A DNA stretch of 21,464 nt from Guillardia theta CCMP2712 (taxonomy: Eukaryota > Cryptophyceae > Pyrenomonadales > Geminigeraceae): NCBI RefSeq assembly GCF_000315625.1, contig NW_005434534.1, positions 144,211 through 165,674 of the forward strand. Reading direction: 5' to 3'. Shown in pieces: positions 9,041 through 18,299 of this stretch. The notes under the pieces were generated by a model, which did not search any database, was not told the origin of the DNA, and was given only the letters and a program-made list of their open reading frames with translations. Numbering within the stretch: position 1 is the stretch's first letter; each line of letters starts with the position of its first letter. The translations under genes and the position numbers were made by a program.

Positions 9041-10241
9041 TCAGTTGATAGCCATCTCTTGACCCACCTGCTGCATATCCTGCAAAAGCTTCCGCATGAT
9101 CCCCTTCAGCTCCTGCACATCTTTCGTGAACCCCTGGCACAATCGTGAGGCTCCTCTATGTCAGACGGTCTGTCAAGATCAGTTTCCCACCGACAACATC
9201 GTACCCGTGTTGCTCTCGAGCTCGTGTACATCCTTGCTGACAGGCTCCTGCCGCATTGTTACCGTCAATCCCTCGCAGTGGCCGCTTCAAGGCTGACTCG
9301 AGCCTCCGCTACTAACACCGTGCTCTACATACCATGTGTTTCTCAACCGTTTGAACGACGTCGTCTCGATATTCCTTTAAAGGGGCGAGTCACCGATGTC
9401 GAAAATTCGAGGCGTCATCCGACATGACTTGAAGTACCTTGAGGCTCGTTCTCACGTCATTGAACATGCTACAGACAGTCTGAGGCTCTGCATGACACAG
9501 GAAGATTGGTACTCCGCACTGAGCTAGTAAGATGTTAGCCTCCTTGGCCAGCTGCCATTCCTTAACAATATGAATGGCGTTGTCGACGAAGACAGCCTTG
9601 CTTCCTCGGACTATCACGCCCATCGCCACCAGCCTGGTGCTGCTGCTTTCAGCCTGGTCCGGTGGCCACATTTGTTGCCTGAGCGACAAAGCAGTTTCAA
9701 GTTGCCAGAACTTCTGTACAATACTTGAGGTACATTGAGTGATTTCAAAATGTACAAGATCATTTTCCATCAGAACAAGACGCTCTAGCTGCTTTCTGGC
9801 ATCCTCGTCCTCCTCTCTACCGTATGTGTGTAAGGCGATGACGAGCGAGCTGGCTTCTTTCGAAGAATCGTCAAAGTCCAGTACGCATTCCAAATTTCCT
9901 CTCAAAGTCATGGTTGGGGTAACTTGCAGTAAGATTCGAAAATAGAGGTCGAACTGAAATTCGCAATTCAAGGTGTACGTTTTGCTTTCTTCAGAAATGC
10001 CTTGAAGTTGACTCGATGATCTCCCCGCGACGAACATGTTGTTCCAGGCAATGCGATACAGAGCAGTATTGATCCACGAAAGATCTTCTATTCGATTCAA
10101 GCTCGGAAAGCGCATCATCGGGACTGTGACAGGCGCAAGGTTGGTATAGAGTTGACTTTCGACACTGTTGCAAGACTTGTTTTGATTCAGCTTGCGGATG
10201 ATTTTGCCCGCATTCTTACGATGCTTTGAACTTCTGGCCAT
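9041..10241 (-). CDS. Unknown protein with micro-exon coiled-coil-like tail, 4-5 exons
   Basis: Exon 1 is 10241-9438 (268 codons, ATG at 10241 followed by a basic MARSSKHRKNAGKIIRKLNQ). It is followed by short exons 9374-9333 (EYRDDVVQTVEKHM), 9271-9205 or 9247-9205 (ends SKDVHELESNTG) and 9153-9041 (contains FTKDVQELKGIMRKLLQDMQ). Introns are about 63, 61-85 and 51 bp, GT-AG. The stop is at 9041; alternatively a good donor (CAG|GTGGGT) in the last exon splices to 8991-8896 (MIHHLQALRNIRNDHF...), ending at 8896. Exon 1 looks globular with alternating beta-type stretches (KTYTLNCEFQFDLYFRILLQ) and an acidic EEDEDARKQLERL helix. The tail exons repeat a K-D-V-x-E-L motif in helical context. No family is recognised. 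The basic start might be a nuclear or organellar signal. The gene is divergent from the PDZ-like gene, with starts 384 bp apart. Confidence 0.6.
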
Positions 10242-10625
10242 GGCGACGCAGACAGCAGCGTCTTGGTTCTGCTACCGTGCCCCCGTGAGAGTCTGGTAGG
10301 ATCTCCTTTCTTTCTGGTAGGATCTCAGCCTTATTAGGGGGCTTGGGAGTAGGCCCGCCACTGATTCCGCTGTCGTTTGGATCCCAAGGGGTATGGGACA
10401 CGTGTCCGTGTAGCTTCACCTTTGTACGATATTCAGGACGCCAGAAGAAGCGATACCGCTCATGCCCTCATGGCCTACCATGTGCTGCATCTCTGGTCCT
10501 CGTCGCTATTCCTTTGTCTTCCCAGGCTCCGCTCCTTTTTCTTTCCTCCTGGCTGTCGATCTCTTCGCCCTCCTCACGTGCACGTCAGGTGACGGCGCCG
10601 CCGGAACAGCTTTGGCACATGCAGC
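10242..10625. promoter_or_regulatory. Shared divergent upstream region
   Basis: 384 bp separate the two divergent starts. It contains a 14-bp direct repeat (TCTGGTAGGATCTC) at 10292 and 10313 separated by a pyrimidine stretch. Open frames on the plus strand from 10462 are hydrophobic and could instead be an upstream exon of the PDZ-like gene, but no junction is decisive. No TATA-like box was recognised. Confidence 0.3.
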
Positions 10626-11196
10626 ATGCAGCTTGAGCTTGAAGTGCTCATCGTTCCCTGCTTGGGGACTCAGCCCATCGAGATACAAGCTGGGGACTCA
10701 GCCCATCGAGATACAAGCTGAGGATGTGCTTCCCTTGGGCGTCAAGCTGGACAGGGATGGGAGGAAGAACGTGAACGGGGCGGCGAGCATGCTCATGAGT
10801 AGAAGGAGCAGGACGAGGGTGGAGATCGAGGGGTTGGAACCAATCACTGACTCGAGCTACCACAAGTGGGCCACGGTGCGAGAAATCACAAACTTCCCCT
10901 TCCCCTTCCACGTTCAGTTCGACAGCGAGGTGCCAACGGTAGGAGGAGGGACGGTTGAGGAATTCGTGCTGCTTGGAGAGCTGGTTGTTGCCAGGAACAA
11001 GATCAGCGAGCAGAGGGTGGCTGCTCTCCTCGTCACTGTGAGCCCCCTCCTCGTCCGTGTCCTGGACTTGTTCACTGCTCGTCCTATTCCCCGTGTCTGT
11101 CTCCGACTCACGAGCCTATCGGGCGACGACCTCTTCCTCTAGCGAGCCGGGGAAACAAGGAAAGTCTTCTTGTCGGAGCTTGACGACACGGGATAG
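10626..11196 (+). pseudogene. PDZ-like protein gene, frame broken by 28-bp duplication
   Basis: Reading from ATG 10626 gives MQLELEVLIVPCLGTQPIEI and then runs out of frame within a perfect 28-bp tandem duplication (10663-10718). After the second copy the frame shifted by one base continues with PIEIQAEDVLPLGVKLDRDG to a donor at 11038 (ACT|GTGAGC), then exon 11143-11196 (RAGETRKVFLSELDDTG, stop TAG). With one repeat copy ignored, both halves are one frame. PLGVKLDRDG resembles the carboxylate-binding loop and first strands of a PDZ domain, and ATVREITNFPFPFHVQF resembles a PDZ last helix and strand (x-P-x-x-x-F). A later part (GTVEEFVLLGELVVARNKIS) is unassigned. It may be a true allele or pseudogene, an assembly artefact, or a gene whose N-terminus comes from another upstream exon (an open frame from 10462 passes through copy 2). 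The PDZ call is tentative. Confidence 0.5.
10663..10718 (+). repeat. Perfect 28-bp tandem duplication inside coding sequence
   Basis: TGGGGACTCAGCCCATCGAG plus ATACAAGC occurs at 10663-10690 and immediately again at 10691-10718 with no mismatch. 28 is not a multiple of three, so the reading frame shifts by one base across it. Confidence 0.97.
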
Positions 11197-11242
11197 CTGA
11201 CCAGCAGCGTACAAGGGAATTGTCAACTGACAGCGAGAGCAG

Positions 11243-12170
11243 GCAGGTTGTACACGCTCAACGTTGAGAAGTCAAGTGAGAGCAGGATGTGTTATGGGAG
11301 GGAGGGGAGGAGAAGGAGGGGAAGGAGAGCGAGTTGTCGTGTCTCATTGAAGTTGTCGCAGGCTGCCAGGTGCTTGAGATGGAACTTTCGATCATCGGCG
11401 GGTCTGATAACGCTGTCAATGCTTTGCATGACACATTTTAGGTTTCTACGAAGTCGCCAAGTTGCTCGACGATCGCACCAGCTGGGAAGAAAAATCAGCG
11501 AGCTGGAAGCGCCGAAGTCTTCAGAGAGAGTACTCTCCAAGAAGGCAGCAGCTGGAGCGTATAAGAGCTCTGCGAAGGCGAGCTCAAACCTCCGCAGGAA
11601 GGAATCTTATTGAACAGGAGTGGGCAGCAACAGAGCTATGGTCTTCTCTTACAGCCACGAGTGCAGCAAGGGTTCTAAGAGCTACTGGACCTCTGGAGCA
11701 CAACCCCTGTTGGGCGACAGAGTGTGCAAAGTACGGGTGGTACCTCCTACCCCCTGTACTGGTACGATTGGCTGAACCTCGAGGAGGAGCAGGCAGCAGA
11801 TCTAAGCGGACGCACGAGGGATGCTCGCTCGTGCGTGAGCCTCACCACCCCTGGTGGTTCCCCTCTACTGTAAAAGGATCGTCAACAACTGCTCAGGTGG
11901 TCTGTCCTTTCCTTTGCTGTTTATGCCATGAATGGACAGTGTATTTGTGTTGTCAAATAAACTTCACATCTCTACTCTTCACCTTTGTGTGTGGTCCAGC
12001 AGAGGTGCTTTGAGGATGACACCTTTATGGACGGCACAAATATTTTCCTGGGAATTGGCCGCGTGCTTCACAGCACAGACCTGACGACTAGCATGGCCAG
12101 TACGTGGGGGAGTGTAACCACCATCAGCTGCGGGCTGATGGAGACAGTCCTTGAAATGTCCATGTTGTAG
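11243..12170 (+). CDS. Unknown multi-exon gene with uncertain junctions
   Basis: Best-supported pieces: 11243-11275 (RLYTLNVEKS; donor GTGAGA), 11362-11441 (CQVLEMELSIIGGSDNAVNA..., ends TTT TAG), a frame from 11442 (FYEVAKLLDDRTSWEEKSAS..., strongly basic and helical with many Arg) to a donor near 11832, and a last exon 12000-12170 (QRCFEDDTFMDGTNIFLGIG..., stop TAG). The last exon has an excellent pyrimidine-rich acceptor and an AATAAA at 12234. The step between 11441 and 11442 is out of frame unless an intron removes part of it or a base is missing in the T4 run at 11436-11439. Within 11655-11834 all three frames look partly protein-like, so an alternative exon set (11655-11730, 11793-11834) cannot be excluded. 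No family recognised. Confidence 0.35.
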
Positions 12171-12233
12171 GTGCTTTGTGATCATGGTTTACCCAGCTAA
12201 TCTCGACGCAAATTTGAGGAGGGTTACAGATCA

Positions 12234-12239
12234 AATAAA
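12234..12239 (+). terminator. AATAAA poly(A) signal
   Basis: AATAAA lies 63 nt past the TAG of the last exon at 12170, a usual spacing. Another AATAAA at 11956-11961 lies inside the proposed last intron and could serve an alternative 3' end. Confidence 0.45.
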
Positions 12240-13987
12240 GACATCTATGATATCATTGTCTTACCTACCTTCACATTCTCCCGCTCAAGGCTTTTCTTCC
12301 CGTTATTGCCTGCACTGGTTGCCACCTACAAAATGAGACGCTGAAGGTTTTCTGTATTGGTTGGCAGTGCTAGCCGCGAACAAAAAAACAACTACCCTGG
12401 ATAGTCTGGCAGCCTCTCAAAACTTGAAATGAAGTTCCAGGTGATCTGAGCCCTGTGAAAGCATTTGGGGACAGGATCTCCTGTCATTTCGAGGCTTCCG
12501 TGTCCTGTGTAGCCTTCATTTCTGGCGCCATTTGTTTTGGTGCGGATCCTGCCGTAAGTAAACAAAAATACTCGGCAGCCGGCCATTCCGTAGTCACCGG
12601 GGCCCGGCTTGTCGGAAAATGAAAATATGAATTTTTCTCTCTGAGATTTGAAATTTATATTAATATCCTAAACTTTACCATGTGCACCTTTTAATTCAAA
12701 AATGAAATCTCATGTTGACCGTGCCCTGTCCCTCCGACCCCAAGGGGGTGATCGTGACATCTACCCCCACCCCTTGTCGTCTACACCCCACCACCCATTC
12801 AATGGTTCTTAACCACTAGTAAACCTCCTATTACAGACCCCTGTTCGGGTTACCCCACCCATATGTCTAGTTGTTTGTCCCGTCGATCATCATACCCCAC
12901 CCTATCTTGAACCTCCTCCGTCGTCGGTAGGCATATATCTGGGTCGAATGGACCACCCCACCCCTTGTAGAAATACTGCCCACTCCTACCCCCAGTCCCC
13001 AGAAGGACCCTGGCTTGTGTCACAGTCATGCACACCACCCCTTTACCACCCCACGGACATCAACATAATCCGGGAAAACACTGGGGTGTGAGGTATTGGG
13101 GTGGGTGTACCTCATTTACCACAAATGTACCCCAATTCCTATGGCCTCGACACTATTCAGATCTAGGACCATTTCCCATAGGGAACAACAGTACCACCAC
13201 CCCAGTGGATACCACAGAACCACCCGTACCTGTACAAAAATATCTATCTGGCAAGAGGCTGGGCAACCAGATATACACGACTACCCCTCAACTCCCCCAG
13301 GCGAAGACCTTGAATTGACGGGTACCACTGGGGGGTACCTGGACAGAGTTTGCCCCTATCACTATGACTATGACTACCCCACCCTCCCGTACGGATTGGT
13401 ACCCTACCACCCACCAACCTAGAAGCTGATTGCTTTATCTTTGTACCACCCCTCCACATGTCTTATATATGCCCAGTTGCAGACCCTACCCACCACGAGT
13501 TTGCTCCTTTCTTTGGTAAAAACTGTACCCTCCCCTACCCCCACCCCCCCTACAGCCATCTATGGCTACCCACCCATAATTGTAACCACCACACGTAGGA
13601 GGCTGAGGGGCTCCACCCCCTAAACTCAATACGCCCTCCCTCCCTCCCTCCCTCCCTACCCCTGCTTCCGGTCAACAGCTTATTGCCGCCTTCTTGGCTT
13701 CAACCCTTTGATCCTCCTCCTCCTCCTCCTCCTCCTCCTCCTCCCTTTCCTGCGAAGGCACCTACTCAGGCTTCTCTTCCTCCTTCCTTCCTCTCCCCGT
13801 CTTTTCTCACGTGCTAGATTCCTTCAACCTCACCCCCCCCCCCCCCACAAATATCCGCATCAGCATTACCGTGACAGCTCGCCGCACAAGAGTTGTCTGG
13901 TGTCCTTCCGCTAAAGGGAGCTGAAAAAGAGTATTTGGGCTGATTTTTAATCGAAGATACCGTGATAGCTTGTCCGAAACAGCGAAG
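12240..13987. other. Intergenic region with long ACCCC-rich tract
   Basis: 12240-12720 shows no gene and includes an AT-rich patch at 12620-12710. From about 12720 to 13640 the plus strand is a long array of degenerate TACCCC, ACCCCACCC and CACCACCCC words, with no fixed period and few G-runs. It is followed by (CCCT)n at 13635-13660, (CTC)n at 13713-13744 and a poly-C run near 13831-13846. Open frames here are His/Pro/Thr/Tyr-rich readings of the tract (for example 13028-13422) and are rejected. It precedes the single-pass membrane gene starting at 13988. Confidence 0.65.
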
Positions 13988-15016
13988 ATGGTGAGTTCGG
14001 AAGTGGTTGATATGGAGGAGCTCAGGCTAATACTCAAGGAGATTCGAGCTGTGGAATTCAGAATACACATTGCATCAGCTATATTCATGGTGATTTTTGT
14101 CCTTTGGGGCGTGCTGCTCCTGTGCATGTCTGCCAAGGTGACTCGTAGAAGGGACTCCCTAAGACGGCTCTCGTTGATGGGCAAGAAGATCTTGAGTTAT
14201 GTCGATATCAACGGGAGGAGGAAAAGTGTCGAAGGAGATGTAGGGTCCGTGAGCAACACGGATATGGGCATGCCAAAGGGGCGGAGGGTGAGCACTGAGG
14301 GGATTCCAATCGGCAACACGGATATGGGCATGCCAAAGGGGCGGAGGGTGAGTACTGAGGGGATTCCAATCGACGTCAGGAACAACCTGTCTGGGAGCAA
14401 GAGCTTTCTGGTGGAGCGGGTGCCCTCCGGCGACAAAGCGAGGGCGGGCGGAGGGTTTGAAAGGACGTCTTCCCTGGACCGTTCAAGACCTGCCCCTCAA
14501 GCTCCGTCGGGATTTGAACGAGCTGCGTCGAGTGAAAGGAGCAGCAAGAGCAGTGGCTCCCGATACTGGGCACACGTCATCGCCAAGGAGAACAACTCAC
14601 GTTCTCCGGAGCCAGTTGCAACACCATCGATGCACCGCTCGATGGGAAACCTCAAGGTGTCGAAGTCCTCGGAGTCTCTGCTAACCCTCGCACAGCAGAG
14701 CCAGATGAAGGTGCTCGGGTCGTCGTCGCAGGAGAACTTGTTTCAAGACCTGAGGAGCGACTTGAACACCGACGGCCCTGAGTCAAAACTTCTACTGCAG
14801 GAGAAGATGGCATACAGCGACGAGGAGCTTAACGGCCCCAACTCTGACGAGGTCTCGGATGCCTCCGATCCCGATGAGAGCAGGAAGCATCTCGCTCCTT
14901 TCCAACGCAAACCGTACAGGAAGAGGGACAAGTCGAAGATTATCATCACCCAGGGCATCACCGTATCCGGCCCGTCAAGAAAGTTGGGCGAGGTCGTTCA
15001 GCTACCTGAGATCTGA
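13988..15016 (+). CDS. Single-pass membrane protein with RRxS phosphosite array, 342 aa
   Basis: One uninterrupted frame; ATG at 13988 chosen because the upstream in-frame start is only TTG. Residues 1-26 are an amphipathic N-terminus; about 28-49 (HIASAIFMVIFVLWGVLLLC) is one membrane helix followed by a basic stop-transfer (KVTRRR), predicting a short N-terminus outside and a ~290-residue cytosolic tail. The tail carries five basophilic kinase-type sites: RRDS (54-57), RRLS (59-62), RRKS (77-80) and RRVS twice (99-102, 119-122). Residues 90-109 and 110-129 are a 20-residue duplication. Further on are Ser-rich ERTSSLDRS / ERAASSERSSKSS repeats, an acidic patch (SDEELNGPNSDEVSDASDPD) and a basic KRKPYRKRDKSK-like region near the C-terminus, which ends VVQLPEI. 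R-R-x-S is the PKA-type consensus in known kinases; actual phosphorylation is inferred. No family is recognised. It is convergent with the alveolin/PDZ gene. Confidence 0.7.
   Translation: MVSSEVVDMEELRLILKEIRAVEFRIHIASAIFMVIFVLWGVLLLCMSAKVTRRRDSLRRLSLMGKKILSYVDINGRRKSVEGDVGSVSNTDMGMPKGRRVSTEGIPIGNTDMGMPKGRRVSTEGIPIDVRNNLSGSKSFLVERVPSGDKARAGGGFERTSSLDRSRPAPQAPSGFERAASSERSSKSSGSRYWAHVIAKENNSRSPEPVATPSMHRSMGNLKVSKSSESLLTLAQQSQMKVLGSSSQENLFQDLRSDLNTDGPESKLLLQEKMAYSDEELNGPNSDEVSDASDPDESRKHLAPFQRKPYRKRDKSKIIITQGITVSGPSRKLGEVVQLPEI
14253..14372 (+). repeat. 60-bp coding tandem duplication
   Basis: Copies 14253-14312 and 14313-14372 differ at one base only (C at 14292, T at 14352, silent). Each encodes NTDMGMPKGRRVSTEGIPI plus one residue, so the duplication keeps frame and doubles an RRVS site. 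Confidence 0.95.
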
Positions 15017-15230
15017 GCTCAGCACATGGATGAACCAGTCGGCGCTGCATCAAGCGAGACTCTCGCAGCACAATGACGACGTGAAGCAACGGAGGGAGGG
15101 AGGGAAGGAGGTCTTCAGTGTAATTTACGATAACGTGAACATTTTCCGTAAAGCCCAAGGGTTGTTCCTGTGTTCGTCATATTCTTACATCAACTACGTT
15201 CACGCGATGCCAAATCATGTTCAGAATCCC

Positions 15231-16996
15231 TTAAAGAACCAAGAATCCATCATGCTGCCCTGCTGCTCCTGCCCCCTGCTCTCCATGCTCACAGCCCCGG
15301 AGGAGCCCGACCATCCATCCTGAGCTCGACCATTCGCAGGCGTGCTGCTGGCACAGTGCGGCAACATGAGCCAAGAGAGAGGAACGAACAATGGGCACTC
15401 ACTACTGACTCTTGACTGAGGATTGGAGGTAGGGTTGTGAAGAAAGTCTCTGGTTGCTGCGGAGATCCGGAGTTGCTGCAGGAGAACAAGTGAGTATGAG
15501 GTGTTGCGTCCATAGTGCAGGAGTTCGGACCGTAGATGCTGGTATCCGGGCTCCGCAACATCTGTGATGTCGACATTAGCTAGGGCACAAGATAGGGCGG
15601 AAGAGGAAAAGGACAAGGAGTTGAGGATATGAAGACGCAGATTGAGCGGTTCGACGAGCGCAGCGAGACAGAAAAAGGAAAGGCCGAGGAAGGGCCGGGA
15701 CTCACCTGACTCCCATCGACTCTTGTCAACTTGACAGTGAATTGATATCCATCGCGAGACAGGCTTAGGCTGCATGAGCTACCTTCAGGGCCCAGGGTGT
15801 GCTGTTGGCAGCCGTTTGTCAGATGAGCGGTGGAAGGCAACCAGCAAGAGAACACGTACGTTGATGAGGGTCTTGAGGTTGAGCCCGTTTGCAATGACGT
15901 CCATCCCATCAATCCCAATGATCGTGTCGTTCACCCGGATCTGCCCATTGCGAGAGGCTGCGAATCCCTCGACGATGTCCGCAACGTAGATGCGGCCATC
16001 GACAGTCTCTTCTAGGCCGAGCCCGAGGCCGATCTGAGGAAGACAACAGTTAGCTCCTTGCAGATGCAGCAGAGTGAAGTAGCTACATGACGAGGAGGAG
16101 CGGGAGGATCCTGCAAACAGCTCGTGAGACACTGTGGGACTGTGAGGAACACAAGGAACGCACCCTCTCAACGATCTTCTCAACTTCTTTGACAATGACC
16201 TGTAGCGCTCTGCTCAGCGTCCTCGACCCGGAGGCGAGTGCCCACCTTCTCGACGATCTTCTCGACTGGTACCTCACGAATGACTATCTTCTCGACCGGG
16301 ACGGGAACCTGCAGAGCGGGGACGTTGTCAGGAGGTTGTGGAGATGGGGGCCAGTGCGAAAACCTCGATCATCTCCTTGACGATCCTTTCCACTGGCACC
16401 TCGATGTATCTATCCACAACTCGCTCCACCACCTTGACTTGGGGGACGGGGACTAGGATCTCCTTGACGATGATCTGGTTCTGATACTTGGCATTGATCA
16501 GGTCCTCCAGCCGCTTCGACAGCGCCTCTGACTGCGCCTTTGCATACGAGCAGTCCGTGCATGGCTTCGGCGGCAGCTGCGGCATCCTGGTCACGTACGA
16601 GGTGAAGGACCTGTCGACGGTGAAGCTGTCGCTGAACAGACCCCCGAAGGTCCCGCTCTGAGGACTCATCACGTAGCCCTCTGCCGCCGATTCGCTGGCA
16701 ACGACGCGTTGCACGCAGTCGCCCTGCCTCTCATGCGCGTCCACGGCCTCGAACTCCCCGGAGAACCCACAGCTGTACTTGCAGGTGAAGAACTCGGAGT
16801 TACCCTGCATGCAACAAGCTCACGGTCAGCGAGGGAGGCCTGAGACCATAATTGTCTGCTGCCATACATTCTGATGGAGAAGCATGGGAGAGCTGGCGGA
16901 GGTGGCAGAGGTGGCGGTGAGAGGAATTATTATGGGGGATCCGGAGGAATTGACCTGCTCTTGGCTGTAGCCTGATCCAGCACCAAAAGCAGAGTT
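15231..16996 (-). CDS. Zinc-finger-like / alveolin-like repeat / PDZ protein, 9 exons seen, 5' end unresolved
   Basis: Exons 16996-16868, 16804-16364, 16308-16246, 16199-16164, 16110-16087, 16033-15860, 15801-15706, 15579-15403 and 15347-15231 join in frame; every intron is GT-AG and phase 0. The resulting 418 residues (N-terminus incomplete) contain: a Ser/Thr-rich start; a C-x3-C-x11-H-x5-C finger (C51, C55, H67, C73); a Val/Glu/Lys/Pro repeat region at about 160-223 (VPVPQVKVVERVVDRYIEVP, VPVEKIVEK) like alveolin repeats, which build cortical membrane skeletons; then a PDZ domain split over two exons (GLGL at 233-236, IVEGFAASRNGQIRVNDTII, LGPEGSSCSLSLSRDG, FTVKLTR). A Ser/Pro-rich tail follows. 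Exons 3-5 are micro-exons of 63, 36 and 24 bp. A likely role is a scaffold at the cell cortex, inferred from domains. The start exon lies above 16996; a Ser-rich open frame at 17055-17294 does not splice in phase. Confidence 0.75.
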
Positions 16997-18299
16997 CTAA
17001 GGTAAGGGTCAGTAAAAAGAGAGCAATGAGACGAGGAGAGCGTGAAACAGACAGCTAGGCACTTTGTTCCGAGTTGGAACATGGTTGTTCAGCGTTCAAT
17101 GGGTTTGATGGGAATGAAGACGGGAATGGTCTTGAGAGAGAGTCATTTGCACAACATGAGGTACAAGATGGTGCGGTCAGACTATATTGGGCTTTCAAAC
17201 TGATTGGAGACAAGACGATCATGTCCGACGACTTGTCGGAGGAGGGAAGGGAAGGGAGGGAGGAGGGAGGAGGGAGGAGGGAGATCATACGCATGGCCTC
17301 ACTTTTTGCGCTTCTGTCGCCTCCTCCAGCATCTCGTCAAGCAGGTTCTTCCCTGCCGCCTCTGCCATGGCTGCCGAGGATGTCGCCGAAGATGACCCGT
17401 GGGAAATTGTGGGGTAGGGCTACATTGGATTTGGAGGGTGGGGTCAAATGTGACCGAGATTTACGTGGGTAGTCTGTTATAGTTTGAGTAGGTAGGGGTC
17501 TAGAGGCTGGGGTGGGCAATCAAAACAAGTGGAAGTGAACTCTCAGGACTAAGAGATCGGATGAGGAGGTGGGTGGGTAATTCGAGGGGGTGGGGATGAT
17601 TGAATGTTTATGGATGGGGGTACTTTTAGAAGCATATCAAGGGAAAGAAGGGGGTGAGAATGTTTTGGTTTTTCATGACTGTTCTAAGGGTGGGGTCAAT
17701 CATGAAATTGGAGGGGTAGTGTAAAGAATAGTAACGACTCTCAAATTCCGGATCCAACATGTACTGTATTAGCAACCAACGGAGAAACATGGCGAGGCAG
17801 GGAGAGAAGAGCAATGGAGTGGAAGGGCAGGCAAAGGGAGGGATTTGGACTGAGACCGAGGACAGGGACATGTTAGGACAACAGGAGGGAGCGAGGATAT
17901 TTATACAAGGCGCTATCCTATCATCAAGTGACTTGAGTCAAAGGAATTTGATAGAGACACGAAATGGAGCAGATGAAAAGAATAGAAAAGAAAGAATCTC
18001 TGCTGCTGTGTGATAGGGAACACAAGAGTGAAGTGACAGCAATGCGATCAAGAAGTGAAGTGTGGAATCAGAGGATGCCAGCCAGTGCCACGGTTTCTTG
18101 CCGGCATCGGAGAGGGAAACAAGGAGAGCAGAGGCAGAGGGAGGAGCACATAGAAGAGTACAAACTTCAAGTAGAAGTCGCAGTCTTTAGAAGTCGCAGT
18201 CTTTCAATTAGAAGTTGCAGACTAGAAAGTTCACTCCACTTGAGAAAAATTCAGATGCGATCGTAGAAACAATAACAATAGCGCCGCCGCCCACTGGGC
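16997..18299. other. Intergenic region with G-rich (plus) tract and short repeats
   Basis: 17230-17285 is a GGGA/GGAGG purine microsatellite. 17405-17715 is rich in GGGGTAGGG, GGGTGGGGT and GGGGGTGGGG words on the plus strand, i.e. TACCCC-type on the minus strand, which is the coding strand of the alveolin/PDZ gene. 17750-18170 is purine-rich with no supported gene. 18172-18223 is a short tandem repeat listed separately. The first exon(s) of the alveolin/PDZ gene may lie in 17000-17300. Confidence 0.5.
18172..18223. repeat. 16-bp tandem repeat
   Basis: TAGAAGTCGCAGTCTT is present at 18172-18187 and 18188-18203 exactly, with a diverged third copy from 18209 (TAGAAGTTGCAGACT). Confidence 0.85.

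Noticed and set aside
11430-11445. Programmed -1 ribosomal frameshift at the T4 run
   Set aside because: The codons before the shift (ACA TTT) do not form a tandem slippery heptamer and no pseudoknot was seen. An intron or a missing base is simpler.
13028-13422. Thr/Pro/His/Tyr-rich ORFs in the ACCCC-rich tract
   Set aside because: Amino-acid content follows the repeated DNA words, several frames are open at once, and no splice-supported continuation exists.
17055-17294. Ser/Pro-rich minus ORF as first exon of the alveolin/PDZ gene
   Set aside because: The only nearby donor (CAAA|GTGCCT) is weak and leaves phase 1, while the next exon needs phase 0.
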